Shown piece after piece: positions 1 to 10,560 of a DNA stretch of 64,000 nt. The position numbers and the translations under genes are program-made. Within the stretch, counting starts at the first letter, position 1; each line of letters opens with the position of its first letter. Source of the DNA: Corydoras sp. C115 (Eukaryota; Chordata; Actinopteri; Siluriformes; Callichthyidae); contig JAFMOC010000087.1 in the NCBI GenBank assembly GCA_019802505.1, forward strand, positions 678,501 through 742,500, read 5' to 3'. The notes beneath the pieces are model-generated. The model ran no database searches, had not been told where the DNA came from, and saw nothing but the letters and a program-made list of their open reading frames with translations.

Positions 1-155
1 TAAACAACAGCTTAAAAGAATTTGTGTCTGTCAAGTGTGCACATTTTTCAGGCTTGATTGCTTTAACTGTTCCAAGACCCAGTAATGTCATTGGCATTTT
101 CACTTGTTCTATAAACACGGCTGAATCTTTGCTCATTTGCTCACTTTTCTTGCAG

Positions 156-449
156 AAATGGAAAAAGAACTGGTTTGTGTTGTATCCAGCGAGTCAAAAC
201 GGCATTGCCCGACTAGAGTTCTTCGACTGTGGGGGCAGCAGCACCGAAAAACCCAACACTAAAAAACTGGACAAGAAGATCATTCGCCTGTCGGAGTGCA
301 TCAGCATCATTCCAGCCATGACAGAAACATGCCCTAAAGACAACATGGCCGCTTTCCACGTGGAAACCAACGACAAGACGCACGTCTTTGCAGCCGAGAG
401 GCATGTGACTGCTGAGTGGATGGAGAAGATGTGTGACATTGCCTTTCAG
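156..449 (+). CDS. dok1: dok1 coding exon 2: most of the PH domain
   Basis: The acceptor is a pyrimidine stretch ending TTGCAG at 155 and the donor is CAG|GTGAGG after 449. The exon is 98 codons, phase 0 at both ends. It starts KWKKNWFVLYPAS and has ARLEFFD, IIRLSECISI and the terminal PH helix with AEWMEKMCDIAF, the C-terminal tryptophan helix expected of a PH domain. The open frame runs on to either side into intron, so the ATG at 24 is not the start. The true start codon is in an exon left of the window. Confidence 0.93.
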
Positions 450-3400
450 GTGAGGTATCATGAACGTCGACGGTCATGCTTTAGGTTACTCACGCAGACT
501 AGACAATTGGTGACTATGCAGGATTACTAAATATAACCATGAAATGAAAACTAAATGAACCAGCTTGCATTTTGATTTAATAAGATTTCAAGTGAAAGTT
601 CGCAGTTAACCTTCATCCTATAAATGAAAATAATGAGAACCTGATCACATTCATTATTGTCTAATAATAGTAGACCATTTATATCTCATCCCCGTCTTTG
701 TGTTTTCGTGTTTGAAACTAACAAGGAATGTCTCCGCATGTTCCGGATACACGCTGGGAATTTTCAAAGGAAAACGGGACTTTGAGCTTTTATGGGAATC
801 AGAAGGGTAGCTGTCTCTTTTGCATACTCAGCGTCTCTTTCATTCCTTTTGTTTTTTTTCTCTCTCTGCTCATTTCTCTTGTCTTAGGGAGGGAGTGGAT
901 GTTTTACCAGTATGGACTTAAATGGACAGCCGGAGCTTCAGATGTCTGAGAACATGATTTATTTCTCCAGAGAGGAAGGTAATGGTTACAACCGAAAGAA
1001 GATTAAAAATGTCTGATGTGTATAAGAATCCAAGAAAGGTGTCACTATCGGAATGTGTTTGTTGGAACGACAGCTCTATCAACTACAACGTTTTGGTTAA
1101 TGTAGTAAATAAATGCAGAATGCAAATGATTCCATATGAGACTGTTGTCACTGCAGACAGATTTGGCTGTGCATGGTTTGTGAGCAGTATCCTTATAGCT
1201 TTATAGCTACAGCAGGAGACACTCTGCTGCATGTCACAGGGCCACGGTGCCTAAACAAAGAAGCTTTGTATGATTATTTCCTGTCCGCATAGCCGCTTCC
1301 TTATTTGACTGTCATGTTTGAATAGCTAAGCTATTTAATCATTACCTCATCGCGTACCGACACCATATATCTCAGTAATAAGTAGTAGTAATAAATAGTA
1401 ATAAATAGTATTTGGTAACGTTCTATGACTGATAATGTGACAACATGAAAATAGAATAACACCGGCTTATTGCCCAGTTAATTCCTAACCTTATGGCACT
1501 ATTGTGGGGTAGACTACAGATGCAACAGCCTTTACAGATTTCAAAGGCTTATCATGAGATTCTCGGTTTTATCTGTAAGATTCTACAATTTGTGAGCTCG
1601 GTCTCAGAGGTATGAAACAATCAGTTCCCAAGTGTAGAGCTCATGGCTGTCCTTCACACAACAGGGTGTGAATGTTTTGTGCGCAGTAGCAAAAAAAAGA
1701 GCCTTATCCAAACTAATACCACAAAGATATAACTGCTTAAATGGTTTTAATCAAATAACTAAGAGGGTATTTTACATAAGGCCAATCATCCAGTATGTTC
1801 AGTACCAGTCAAAAGTTAGGACACACGTTATCCATTTCCTCCACTTATCATATAGATGGACTTTGTAGTTTTATAATTACAGACTGTGGTCCATCTGTGT
1901 TCTTTGTTGTTGTTAGTCCCCAGTTGGTTCTCTGTTCTCTGTTGGATAGGACCATCACAGAACAGGCATCATTTGGGTGGTGGATTGTTGTGGTACTGAT
2001 GCAGTGAGGGGGTTTCAGTGCAGCAGTGCTGCTGTAGTTTCATTTAAACACCTCAGTGACACTGCTGGGATAGGAATAATGCACTGAGTAAATAATCCCT
2101 GCTCTGTGGTGCTACTATTGGGGTCCTGACCATTAAAAGAGAGTAAAGGGGATGTACACAAAGAGATGGACTACAGTCTGCAATTGTAGAACTACAAAGT
2201 CCATCTTTACAGGTAGTGGAGCTGAGAGCATGGAGAATAAGTGGAGCAAAAAGGAGGTGTGTCCAAACTTGACTGACACTGTATATTAAATACATTTACT
2301 ATAACGGACATAAATGATAAGTTGTTCATGTTTTTGCATTAGATTTTATTTTTTGTGTATTTTTTTTGTCATTGCCTCTTTTTCCACGATTCAGAACCAG
2401 ACGTCCTGGTTTGATTATCTAGAATTAGGATGGAATAGTCCAGAATTATTGTTGGCCTCCAACCATCACTGAGACTACAACCGTATAGAGGAAAGGGCGA
2501 AATCACACGTCATGCACTGCTGTTTGGAGACGGAAGGATACTTCCTCTGGTCACATGCTAAGCAGACAACCCTGGAAAAATATGTTTACACAAGGCTGTA
2601 TAGAGAAGAGAGCTGTTTCCTCACTGTGACAGACATGTTCACATACATAAAAACATGCTAAGCTGCCGCGAGTAATACAGCTTCAAGTGGCCAAGGCACA
2701 GAGGGAAATGTAACTACACAAAACAAAGGCACACGGCGCGTAGTTGAGAATTTTTAGCATTCGGCCCCATCCCCCTACCGCTCAGCCATTCCCTGCATCC
2801 AAACATGGGGGACGGAGTGAGAGAGAAAGTGAGAGATTGTTATTTTTATTTGTGAAAAAGTGAAGCCAGCTGGATGCCTCTTTAAACAGAATCCTTTAAG
2901 GGAAATGAAGGTCATGAACACTTCTGTTTTTGATAAGGGCACCGGTGACTTCCTCAAAGAGATCCGTCTATGTTTGTGCGAGTGCTAACATTAAGAGGCT
3001 TGTGACTTTGCAGTCTTGGCACACTCACCCGAACCTTCGCTGCCTGGGTGTATGAGTGTCATACGCACCGTAGTGGGCGTGTTAACCCTTTGTAAACTCA
3101 TATGCAGCTAAGCCACAAGATACCCAATGTGTGAAGTAAGGCCTTGTCACTTTGATGTCAACATCCAGTTGAGGAAAGGTCACATTTTACACTTGACCTT
3201 AAAGAAAAAAGCCAGCTGTAATTTCATGAGAGTATACTGTAATGGCGGGCGGCACGGTGGCTTAGTGGTTAGCATGTTCTCCTCTCAGCGTTAGGGATTC
3301 CCGGTTCGAATCCCCCATCTGGGTGGAGTTTCCATGTTCTCCCCGTGTCCGCGTGGGTTTCCTCCAGGTTCTCCGGTTTCCTCCCACAGTCCAAAAACAT

Positions 3401-6400
3401 GGATCAAGTCAATTGAATTCTCCAAATTGCCCCATATAGAGTGTGTGTGTGTGACTGAATGTGTGCCCAGCGATGGATTGCCGTCCTGTCCTGGGTGTAT
3501 CTGCCCAGCGCCCGGAACGTTCTCCCCTGGATGGGCATGGGGAACCCCACCGCGACCCTACTAGAGGATAAAGCGGGAGATAATGAATTAATAAATGAAT
3601 ATACTGTAATGGCAGGGCAGGCTGATGGTTTCAAGTTTAAAGTCTAATGTGCAAATCTCAGCATCTACCCTCATGTCTAAAGAATAACTGATTAAAAGGA
3701 AATTAATAGTTAAAGCTGAACACATTTGGGTTTTTATGCTTTTTAGACTTTACATGAGTTTTCCAAAGAACACACAGTTGGATCGCTGACTTCACTCTTT
3801 AATGCCCGCAATTTTTTTTTTACTCTTAGATCTCGGGTTTCAAATTAGTGACCCTTCAGGAGAGAACCATAAGGGGAAGGGAATGAAATCTTGTAGAGAT
3901 GTTCACTCCGCAGAGGGGAAGAAACACAGGTTGATTAGTTTTTTTTCCTCCATTAGAACTTCGGTCAGCTTCCAAAAGGCATTAACAAGGAATTTGGGCA
4001 ATAAGAAGAAAGATGATGGATGATGGTCAGTTAACAGATTGTTTACATAGGCTAATGAAAATACTTGGAAAGTATTCAGTTAAATTTCCAGCATTGACTC
4101 TGGCTGATAATAATAATCCTGTGAGCTGAATGTTCGATGTTTAGGATGATTCTAAAGGTCGGTGAGGAACGGTGGCACAAAGGTTAAGCTGCAAGAGGCT
4201 GAGGTGAAGAAAGTGGAGGAGTTGAAATACTTGGGGTCAAGTTTACAAGAGGGCGGCACGGTGGCTTAGTGGTTAACACGTTCGCCTCTCAGCGCTAGGG
4301 ATTCCCGGTTCGAATCCCCATCTGGGTGGAGTTTCCATGTTCTCCCCGTGTCCGCGTGGGTTTCCTCCGGGTTCTCCGGTTTCCTCCCACAGTCCAAAAA
4401 CATGGATCAAGTCAACTAAATTCTCAAAATTGCCCCATATAGAGTGTGTTTGTGTGAGTGAGTGTGTGTCCAGTGATAGATTGGCGTCCTGTCCTGGGTG
4501 TATCTGCCCAGCGCCCGAGACCTTCTCCCCTGGATGGGCATGGTATTAGGGTCCCCCGCGACCCTAATAGAGGATAAAGCAGAAGATAATAGATGGATGG
4601 ATGGAAGTTTACAAGAAAGGCAGAATGTGGGAGTGGATGGTAAAGAGTTGGAGTGATCTGTGATAGATGAGTATCTGTTAGGGTGAAAGGAATAGTTTTA
4701 GACCTTCAGTAGTGAGGTCTGTAATGTTGTAAAGCTTAAAGACGGCAGCACAGCCCAAAAGGATGGAGAGAGTACTGGAAACAGCAGATATAAAGATGCT
4801 GTGATTCTCATTGGGAGTGAGGGGAAAAAATTGGGGAAAAAATACCAGAAACATGATGGAACTGAAGAAGGAAATCATTAAAAAAATATTAGAGTGGCAT
4901 TAAGATTACTGGAATCAGCCACATGTACGGAACGTCAGCATCCACGAGGAGTTCCATTGTGGTGAAAAAGGAAGCAATAAAAAGCTAATATAGAGAAAGG
5001 TATTAATGCACGTAGAAAACAGAGACTGAATACCAAAGTTCTTATTCATTTGGATCAAAAACTGTTAGATGGTGAGAAATGTCAATTTATTAACATAGTC
5101 TTATGTATTAATTTCATATCAAAGAATTTAAATAATTCATTCATTCATTCATCTTCCACTTTATCCTATATTAGGGTCGCGGGGCGGGTTCCCCATGCCC
5201 ATCCAGGGGAGAACGTTCTGGGCGCTGGGCAGATACACCCAGGACAGGACGCCAATCCATCGCTGGGCACACATTCAGTCACACACTCACACTCTATATG
5301 GGGCAATTTGGAGAAGTCAATTGACTTGATCCATGTTTTTGGACTGTGGGAGGAAACCGGAGAACCGGGAGGAAACCCACACGGACACAGGGAGAACATG
5401 GAAAGTCCACCCAGATGGGGATTCGAACCGGGAATCCCTAGGGCTAAGAGGAGAACATGCTAACCACTTAGCCACCGTGCCACCCAACTTAAATAATTGT
5501 ATATATAATTTCCTATGCAGTTTTTAGTTTATATTTGTTCTGTTTTCAGTATTAAACTCTCCATTTATTCTCTATTAATTGTGTTTTATGTATTTTGAAG
5601 TCTCTAGAACAAATTAGGTTAGGAAAGTGATGGTGCATTCTGCGAATCTATTATTATGATGTTAAATACATAACACACAGAACTTTTGCATAAGACTGTC
5701 GGTCCTGCAGAATCACTGTACTGCAGTATCATCTGTTACTGCACCAGTTACTGCAGAGAAATACTAAACCAATTGATCTCTCTTACTTTTGTATGTTACA
5801 GTTAATGAATTCTGGGTAAGTGTCCAGCGAACAGAGGCATCTGAACGTTGTGGTCTGAACGGTAATTACTGGCTGAAAGCAAACGGCGATCGTCTGATAC
5901 TTAAAGACCCTAAGACAAAGAGGAAGATGCTGGTGTGGCCCTACAAACTGCTGCGGCGATATGGCAGAGATCGAGTGAGTGTTAGTTGACTGTTAATCTA
6001 ATCTCTATTCAAATACAATGAAACCATCCTGCTTACATTTGCACTTTGATAAAGTGGTGCTGCTTCATTTAAACCGGATACCAAACAGCACCAAACAGCC
6101 TGGACATTTTATTTCCATGCCTTGTGTTACAGATAATAGAAAAGAACTGTGGTGCTGTTTGACCTGTGCTTTACTTAAAAACTGCCCTCAAATTAAAGCG
6201 AACACTTTTGACTGGAACGTTTAGCCACAATTATTTCCATCATGGTTTCCTGTCACTACCGTCGGTGCTAGTTTTGCGCACGAAGCTGGTCTCCCGCTTC
6301 TTCAGCGGGGGTGGGAGGAGGGTCTTATGTGACATCACTACCGTGGTTATTCTCATGTTTTAAATTTAAGACTTGAATTTAAAATTTAAGACTTAAAGGA

Positions 6401-8546
6401 AAAAAAACCACCTGCAGAGTTATAACTTTTTCTAGAGCTGGAATCGAGGCGAAGTCGCCTGAAGCAGCTACTTCCCTCCAGCAGCCGATACAGATCACTG
6501 TTCACAGAAACTACCAGATGTACAGTTTGTTCCCACATGCTATTTCACTTATTAATAGCTGATAAACACTCTGTACATACTAAAATCATCTGCCTAATGT
6601 TGCACTTTATATATCTTCGCACACTTCCCCTTTATTTATATTCATTCATTCATTCATTATCTTCCGCTTCATCTTATATTAGGGTCGCGGGTGGGGTTCC
6701 CCATGCCCATCCAGGGGAGAACGTTTCGGGCGCTGGGCAGATACACCCAGAACAGGGCGCCAATCTATCGCTGGGCACACACTCACTCACACAGACACAC
6801 ACTATATGGGGCAATTTGGAGAACTCAATTGACTTGATCCATGTTTTTGGACTGTGGGAGGAAACCGGAGAACCCGGAGGAAACCCAAGCGGACATGGGG
6901 AGAACATGGAAACTCCACCCAGATGGGGATTCGAACTGGGAATCCCTTGCGCTGAGAGGAGAACATGCCAACCACTAAGCCACCATTATTTATTACATAT
7001 ATTGAACATTCCATCCATTCATTCATTATCTTCCGCTTCATCTTATATTAGGGTCGCAGGGGGGTTCCCCATGCCCATCCAGGGGAGAACGTTTCGGGCG
7101 CTGGGCAGATACACCCAGGACAGGACGCCAATCCATCGCTGGGCTCACACTCACTCACTCACACACAGACACACTCTATATGGGGCAATTTGGAGAACTC
7201 AATTGACTTGATCCATGTTTTTGGACTGTGGGAGGAAACCGGAGAACCCGGAGGAAACCCACGTGGACACGGGGAGAACATGGAAACTCCACCCAGATGG
7301 GGATTCGAACCGGGAATCCCTAGTGCTGAGAGGAGAACATGCTAATCACTAAGCCACCGTGCCGCCCCAAATAAATGTGATTCTGATTATTCTGATCCTA
7401 AAACAGTTCTTTTGATGTCTTGTGCAGGTCATGTTCTCATTCGAGGCCGGCCGCCGATGTGAATCCGGCCCGGGGAATTTCACCTTCGAAACAAAGCAGG
7501 GGAACGAGATCTTCCAGATTGTGGAAGGTGCCATTCGGGAGCAGAAAGCCCAGGCTGACGAAAGCAACCAGAGCTGCTCATCGCTGGACGGGGATTGTCC
7601 TGTCCTTCAGCAAATCCGTGCTACCATCGCGGAAGGAATGGCCCGAGAGGCCGATGGAGACTCTGGGGGCAGTAAACCTGGATCTGCAGATGGGGTCATC
7701 AGCCGAAGGGATGGCGAAAGCAAGAATCTAAAGGGTCGCAGTCTGCCAGAGCCCCCGGTTCCAATCGGTGGCACACAGAGCCGCGGACCAAAAAGTGGAA
7801 ATGTATCCGAGGATCAAGTGAATCTGTATGCTGAGCCCGCTGACTCGGTCCGCCTGCCTGCTGTTCTTGGAGAATGTTTTTACGCCGACCCTGTAGACAG
7901 CATCAAGCCGGCACCACCTTCCAATCCGGGCGGCAAGCCCGAGCCGTTTTATGCGGATATTTATGACCGTGTGAGTCATGACGTGAGCCAGAGAGTAGCG
8001 GCATTGGGACTTGAGCCGCGGGGAAGGCGACCTGCTGAAGGAGCTCAAGCTGAGCACATCTACGATGAACCGGAGGGACGAGCAGCAGGCCAGCCAGCAA
8101 ACGCCATGTATGATGAGGCACGTCTCGACATCCAGTCCTGGAGATCCAGGGGACCGGAGGAACAGCAGGGTCATGACGTGTCCCACAATCCAAGTACAGA
8201 TGAATATAACGTCCCTCCCGTTGTTAGGACAGTTCCACCTCCGGCTGCCTCCAAACCTAAAGGCCCCAAACCGGTCACGGCCCCCAAGCCATCCAAGGTG
8301 ACCATTCCAAGAAAGGACTCTCCTTTACAGCTACATGGTAAATTAGGAGCAAATTTAAACAATAACAACAGCAGAAGTAACTATTTCAGTGGCAGAGAAC
8401 TTCGGAACGGAGGGAGTGGTGAAAGCAAAATGGAAAAACACGCCGGTGATTTCAGTAAAGTCTCGAAACTTCAGCCCCAGGTGTCTGTCTGGCATTCCTC
8501 TATGCGACCACCAGACATCATCTATGATAACTTGGGCGATATCTGA
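156..8546 (+). CDS. dok1: dok1, docking protein 1 (partial gene: first exon outside window)
   Basis: Adaptor protein acting under the plasma membrane downstream of receptor and Src-family tyrosine kinases. Once phosphorylated it recruits RasGAP and Nck through SH2 domains and damps Ras/MAPK signalling (family knowledge). Coding exons 156-449, 888-978, 5802-5974 and 7428-8546 join in frame and give 558 residues. Order: PH domain (exon at 156, without its first strand), short linker, PTB domain (GRDRVMFSFEAGRRC spans the last junction), then a tail of about 330 residues with seven to eight tyrosine motifs. DOK1 is preferred over DOK2 because of VMFSFEAGRRC and the tail block NPSTDEYNVPP followed by a KPKGPKP-type proline stretch. 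Human DOK1 has 481 residues, so this tail is longer. All four exons have AG/GT borders and phases agree. Teleosts can carry two dok1 copies; I cannot say which this is. Confidence 0.93.
888..978 (+). CDS. dok1: dok1 coding exon 3: PH-PTB linker
   Basis: 91 bp exon between TTGTCTTAG and GTAATGG, phase 0 in and phase 1 out. It reads GGSGCFTSMD and ELQMSENMIYFSREE. The second part matches the human linker pattern (LEMLENSLYSPTWEG) just before the PTB domain. It is short and weakly conserved, but the phase fits both neighbours exactly. Confidence 0.85.
1800..2281 (+). mobile_element. MITE-like Tc1/mariner-type element with long inverted ends (family M1)
   Basis: Outer ends CAGTACCAGTCAAAAGTT and, inverted, CAGTGTCAGTCAAGTTTGGA. 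A second inner inverted pair (AGATGGACTTTGTAGTT) brings the imperfect inverted ends to about 100 bp. The core has GTGCAGCAGTGCTGCTGTAG and AACACCTCAGTGACACTGCT. There is no transposase frame. A TA follows the right end, as expected of Tc1/mariner targets; the left TA is not clear. In dok1 intron 3. Confidence 0.7.
3247..3599 (+). mobile_element. SINE family S1, full-length copy (family description here)
   Basis: S1 consensus in sense order: head GGCGGCACGGTGGCTTAGTGG with a perfect A box (TGGCTTAGTGG) and B box (GGTTCGAATCC), the marks of a tRNA-derived polymerase III promoter. Then come a body (GTTTCCATGTTCTCCCCGTG, ACATGGATCAAGTCAATTGA), a TG-rich stretch, a 3' part starting GCCCAGCGATGG, and a tail of GAAT or GGAT repeats. 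Full length is about 350 bp. This copy, in dok1 intron 3, has a perfect 14 bp TSD (TATACTGTAATGGC, 3233-3246 and 3600-3613). Confidence 0.92.
4190..4905 (+). mobile_element. decayed LINE reverse-transcriptase C-terminus
   Basis: Before the SINE the reading is VKKVEELKYLGSSLQE. After it comes GVICDR, then VSVRVKG in the same frame past a stop, then KRMERVLETADIKML in another frame. This order (KYLGS, GVICDRR, RVKGKV, the E-rich helix) is typical of the C-terminal reverse-transcriptase region of RTE-like non-LTR elements. Stops and shifts make it non-functional. Confidence 0.55.
4251..4604 (+). mobile_element. S1 SINE, full length, inserted in a LINE remnant
   Basis: Perfect 12 bp TSD AAGTTTACAAGA at 4239-4250 and 4605-4616. 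Tail of GGAT type. Lies in dok1 intron 3 and splits the reverse-transcriptase remnant described at 4190-4905. Confidence 0.92.
5138..5488 (-). mobile_element. S1 SINE, full length
   Basis: In dok1 intron 3, about 310 bp before exon 4. TSD TTAAATAATT at 5128-5137 and 5489-5498. A GAAT-type tail is at the low-coordinate end. Confidence 0.9.
5802..5974 (+). CDS. dok1: dok1 coding exon 4: N-terminal half of the PTB domain
   Basis: 173 bp exon with acceptor TATGTTACAG and donor CGA|GTGAGT. It completes the split codon from exon 3 and leaves in phase 0. It encodes VNEFWVSVQRTEASERCGLNG and WPYKLLRRYGRDR. The RRYGRD arginine is one of the two phosphotyrosine-binding arginines known in Dok PTB domains. 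Intron 3 before it (4.8 kb) has three S1 SINEs and a LINE remnant. Confidence 0.93.
6641..6988 (-). mobile_element. S1 SINE, head truncated by about 10 bp
   Basis: In dok1 intron 4. It runs from the ATTC tail to the A box, but the outermost GGCGGCAC of the head is missing. Only 25 bp separate it from the next copy in the same orientation. No clear TSD. Confidence 0.88.
7011..7368 (-). mobile_element. S1 SINE, full length, next to the dok1 last exon
   Basis: Head ends 59 bp before the splice acceptor of dok1 exon 5, leaving the branch-point region outside the element. The A box and B box are intact. With the copy at 6641 it fills most of the second half of intron 4. Confidence 0.9.
7428..8546 (+). 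CDS. dok1: dok1 last coding exon: end of PTB domain plus tyrosine-rich tail
   Basis: The acceptor is TTGTGCAG and the stop is TGA at 8544-8546. It starts VMFSFEAGRRCESGPGNF, with the second phosphotyrosine-contact arginine, and finishes the PTB helix near EGAIREQKAQ. The tail has SH2-docking type tyrosines in order: YAEP (7827), YADP (7881), YADIYDRV, YDEPEG (the known RasGAP/Nck docking class), YDEA, YNVP, and YDNL five residues from the end. Proline-rich KPKGPKPVTAPKP lies between the last two. The end of an S1 SINE is only 59 bp upstream of the acceptor. Confidence 0.95.
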   Translation, partial: VMFSFEAGRRCESGPGNFTFETKQGNEIFQIVEGAIREQKAQADESNQSCSSLDGDCPVLQQIRATIAEGMAREADGDSGGSKPGSADGVISRRDGESKNLKGRSLPEPPVPIGGTQSRGPKSGNVSEDQVNLYAEPADSVRLPAVLGECFYADPVDSIKPAPPSNPGGKPEPFYADIYDRVSHDVSQRVAALGLEPRGRRPAEGAQAEHIYDEPEGRAAGQPANAMYDEARLDIQSWRSRGPEEQQGHDVSHNPSTDEYNVPPVVRTVPPPAASKPKGPKPVTAPKPSKVTIPRKDSPLQLHGKLGANLNNNNSRSNYFSGRELRNGGSGESKMEKHAGDFSKVSKLQPQVSVWHSSMRPPDIIYDNLGDI

Positions 8547-9025
8547 CTCGTACTGGACGTCCTCTGCTTTGATTTGAATGTTGACACACAATCCTGTGCC
8601 TAAGAGGCAGCACCAGCAGGTTGCCCGAAAAATAATTGTTTGCTTGCCAAGAAAAAAAATCTGGTTTTGCAGATTGATGGTATAACTGATCACCAGCTGG
8701 GTCAGTCGTCTGTTTAATGCAGGACTCTGAACCCATTTTGCAGATCTGATATGTGTGGTTTTCACACCGTTGTGTACTATTTGTTAGTTTTGCACATATT
8801 TTATCAGTTTCTCATTCTAACGAGTCTGTGACGTGGATTCTACGGACTGATAAGCACTTAATTGTCCGAAAAAGAAAGCGTAAGACATGGCAGTCCGCTG
8901 TTGCCTCACGTTGCCAGTTTACTCTGGGTAATCAATAGTCATAATGTGGATAATCGTTGCATCGTTCTACATTCTTTTTTGTATTGGGACTGCAAATGTA
9001 GCAAGTAACTAATCATTTGCTATGT

Positions 9026-9027
9026 TT

Positions 9028-9058
<31 letters not shown>

Positions 9059-9068
9059 TTGTGTGTGG
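9026..9068. repeat. TG microsatellite in the dok1 3' UTR
   Basis: About 40 bp of TG with one TATA interruption, between the dok1 stop and the AATAAA at 9107. Confidence 0.85.
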
Positions 9069-9106
9069 AAGCAAGTTAAAAGCAGCTGTGCTGTTAATAT
9101 TATAAT

Positions 9107-9112
9107 AATAAA
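9107..9112 (+). promoter_or_regulatory. candidate dok1 polyadenylation signal
   Basis: AATAAA 561 bp after the dok1 stop, the best-placed signal before the first downstream SINE. The 3' UTR would be about 8547-9135 and would carry a TG microsatellite at 9026-9068. Only the hexamer is seen; the cleavage site is inferred. Confidence 0.5.
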
Positions 9113-9220
9113 AATATTTTCTGAAGTAACTAAAGTCTACATTTAAAGCTGGTTTTATGGTATTCTCACAGGGTAGTAAGGTGGACATTGTGGAGTTGTC
9201 ACTCTTATTTATACATATAT

Positions 9221-9511
9221 GCATCCATCCATTACCTTCCGCTTTATCCTCTACTAGGGTCGCAGGGGGGTTCCCCATGCCCTTCCAGCAGAGAATGTTT
9301 TGGGCGCTGGGCCAGGACAGGGCACCAATCTATCACGTATTCATTTTTGGAGCATCCAGTTTAGCTTGATCCATGTTTTTGGACTGTGGCAGGAAACCGG
9401 AGAACCCGGAAGAAAACCCACATGGACACGGGGAGAACATGGAAACTCCACCCAGATTGGGATTTGAACCGGGAATCCCCATCTCTGAGAACCCAACCAC
9501 TAAACCACCAC
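9221..9511 (-). mobile_element. S1 SINE, older copy with internal deletions
   Basis: Tail, 3' part, body and head are in order, but the cassette around GGGCAGATACACC and the TG-rich stretch is partly lost and the A box has mutated. It is more diverged than most copies and has no clear TSD. Confidence 0.8.
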
Positions 9512-9589
9512 TATATACAGGGGTGGCATGACCCTGACCCCCCATGACCCGAGTCAAGAATTAAATGGAAGATGATGGATGGGTGATTA

Positions 9590-9723
9590 GCCCAGCGATA
9601 GATTGGCGCCCTGTCCTGGGTGTATCTGCCCAGCGCCCGAAACGTTCTCCCCTGGATGGGCATGGGGTCACCACCACCGCGACCCTAATAGAGGATAAAG
9701 CGGAAGATAATGAATGAATGAAA
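9590..9723 (+). mobile_element. S1 short form with perfect TSD
   Basis: Begins GCCCAGCGATAG and runs to the GAAT tail with no head or body. Perfect 13 bp TSD GGATGGGTGATTA at 9577-9589 and 9724-9736. It is therefore a complete insertion event, not a broken full-length copy. Confidence 0.88.
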
Positions 9724-9776
9724 GGATGGGTGATTATAAAAGCAGAAAAGGAACCCAGGGGTTAACAGAATTAGTA

Positions 9777-9865
9777 TGAAATGTCCTCTTAAGCAATTGC
9801 CCCAAAATCCACATTGACTGGTAGTCAATGTGGATTTTGGGGCAATTGCTTAAGAGGACATTTCA
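9777..9865. repeat. perfect 43 bp inverted repeat (hairpin)
   Basis: Arms 9777-9819 and 9823-9865 are perfect reverse complements around a 3 bp loop (GGT). The right arm continues into a decayed Tc1-type transposase; the left arm is the inverted copy. Confidence 0.9.
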
Positions 9866-10055
9866 AGCCCCTCACATTCTCCCAACCTAAATATCATTTG
9901 AAAATCTGTGGCCAGGCCTCAAATGTGCAGTGTTTGCAGGATGGCCCAGAAATATCACTGAACTAGAAGCCTTCCACGAGAAAGAATGGGCAACAAACCC
10001 CATAAACAAGAATTTAAAAAGTCTTCGCTGGTTACAAAAGGAATTTACAAGCTGA
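9823..10055 (+). mobile_element. decayed Tc1/mariner transposase C-terminus
   Basis: From 9900 an open stretch to TGA at 10053-10055 reads ENLWPGLK, then NITELEAFHEKEWATN. This is the shape of the ENLW-to-EWA segment at the C-terminal end of Tc1-like DDE transposases. Just before it, in another frame, SPNLNII resembles the SPDLNPI motif. Stops and frame breaks show it is dead. Confidence 0.6.
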
Positions 10056-10332
10056 AACACTTGCAAAAAAGAGAGGGTTGTTCAGTACCGACTAAACTTC
10101 AGTGCTTCTCTGTTGCATTTTGAAACTAGCTCACTTAAAATCTAAAAAAAAAGCTTTACGTTGTTTCTTTTTTAAGAACACTTTTGGAAAATGATTAGCA
10201 GTAAAAGAAAGTGAGACATCCACAACAGAGGACAGAATGTTTAGATATCGTCTGTAATTTGTGACATAAAATATGAAATGTTCCATTCGTTTGGTAAAGG
10301 CCCTTTTGCGGGCCTTTTTGGGGCGAGGGGGG

Positions 10333-10560
10333 GGCATCCAGGGGAGAACGTTTCGGGCGCTGGCCAGATACACCCAGGACAGGACGCCAATCTATCGCTG
10401 GGCACACACTCACTCACACAGGCACAATCTATATGGGGCAATTTGGAGAACTCAATTGACTTGATCCATGTTTTTGGACTGTGGGAGGAAACCGGGGAAC
10501 CCTGAGGAAACCCACGCGGATACGGGGAGAACATGGAAACTCCACCCAAAATGGGATTCC
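10333..10560 (-). mobile_element. S1 SINE, truncated at both ends
   Basis: Runs from the CATCCAGGGGAGAACG part to the ACTCCACCCA part of the body. The tail, the end of the 3' part and the tRNA head are missing. Confidence 0.85.

Noticed and set aside
24..155. ATG at 24 as the dok1 start
   Set aside because: The stretch is intron: a pyrimidine tract and CAG precede the conserved KWKKNW at 156, and its translation does not match any Dok protein.
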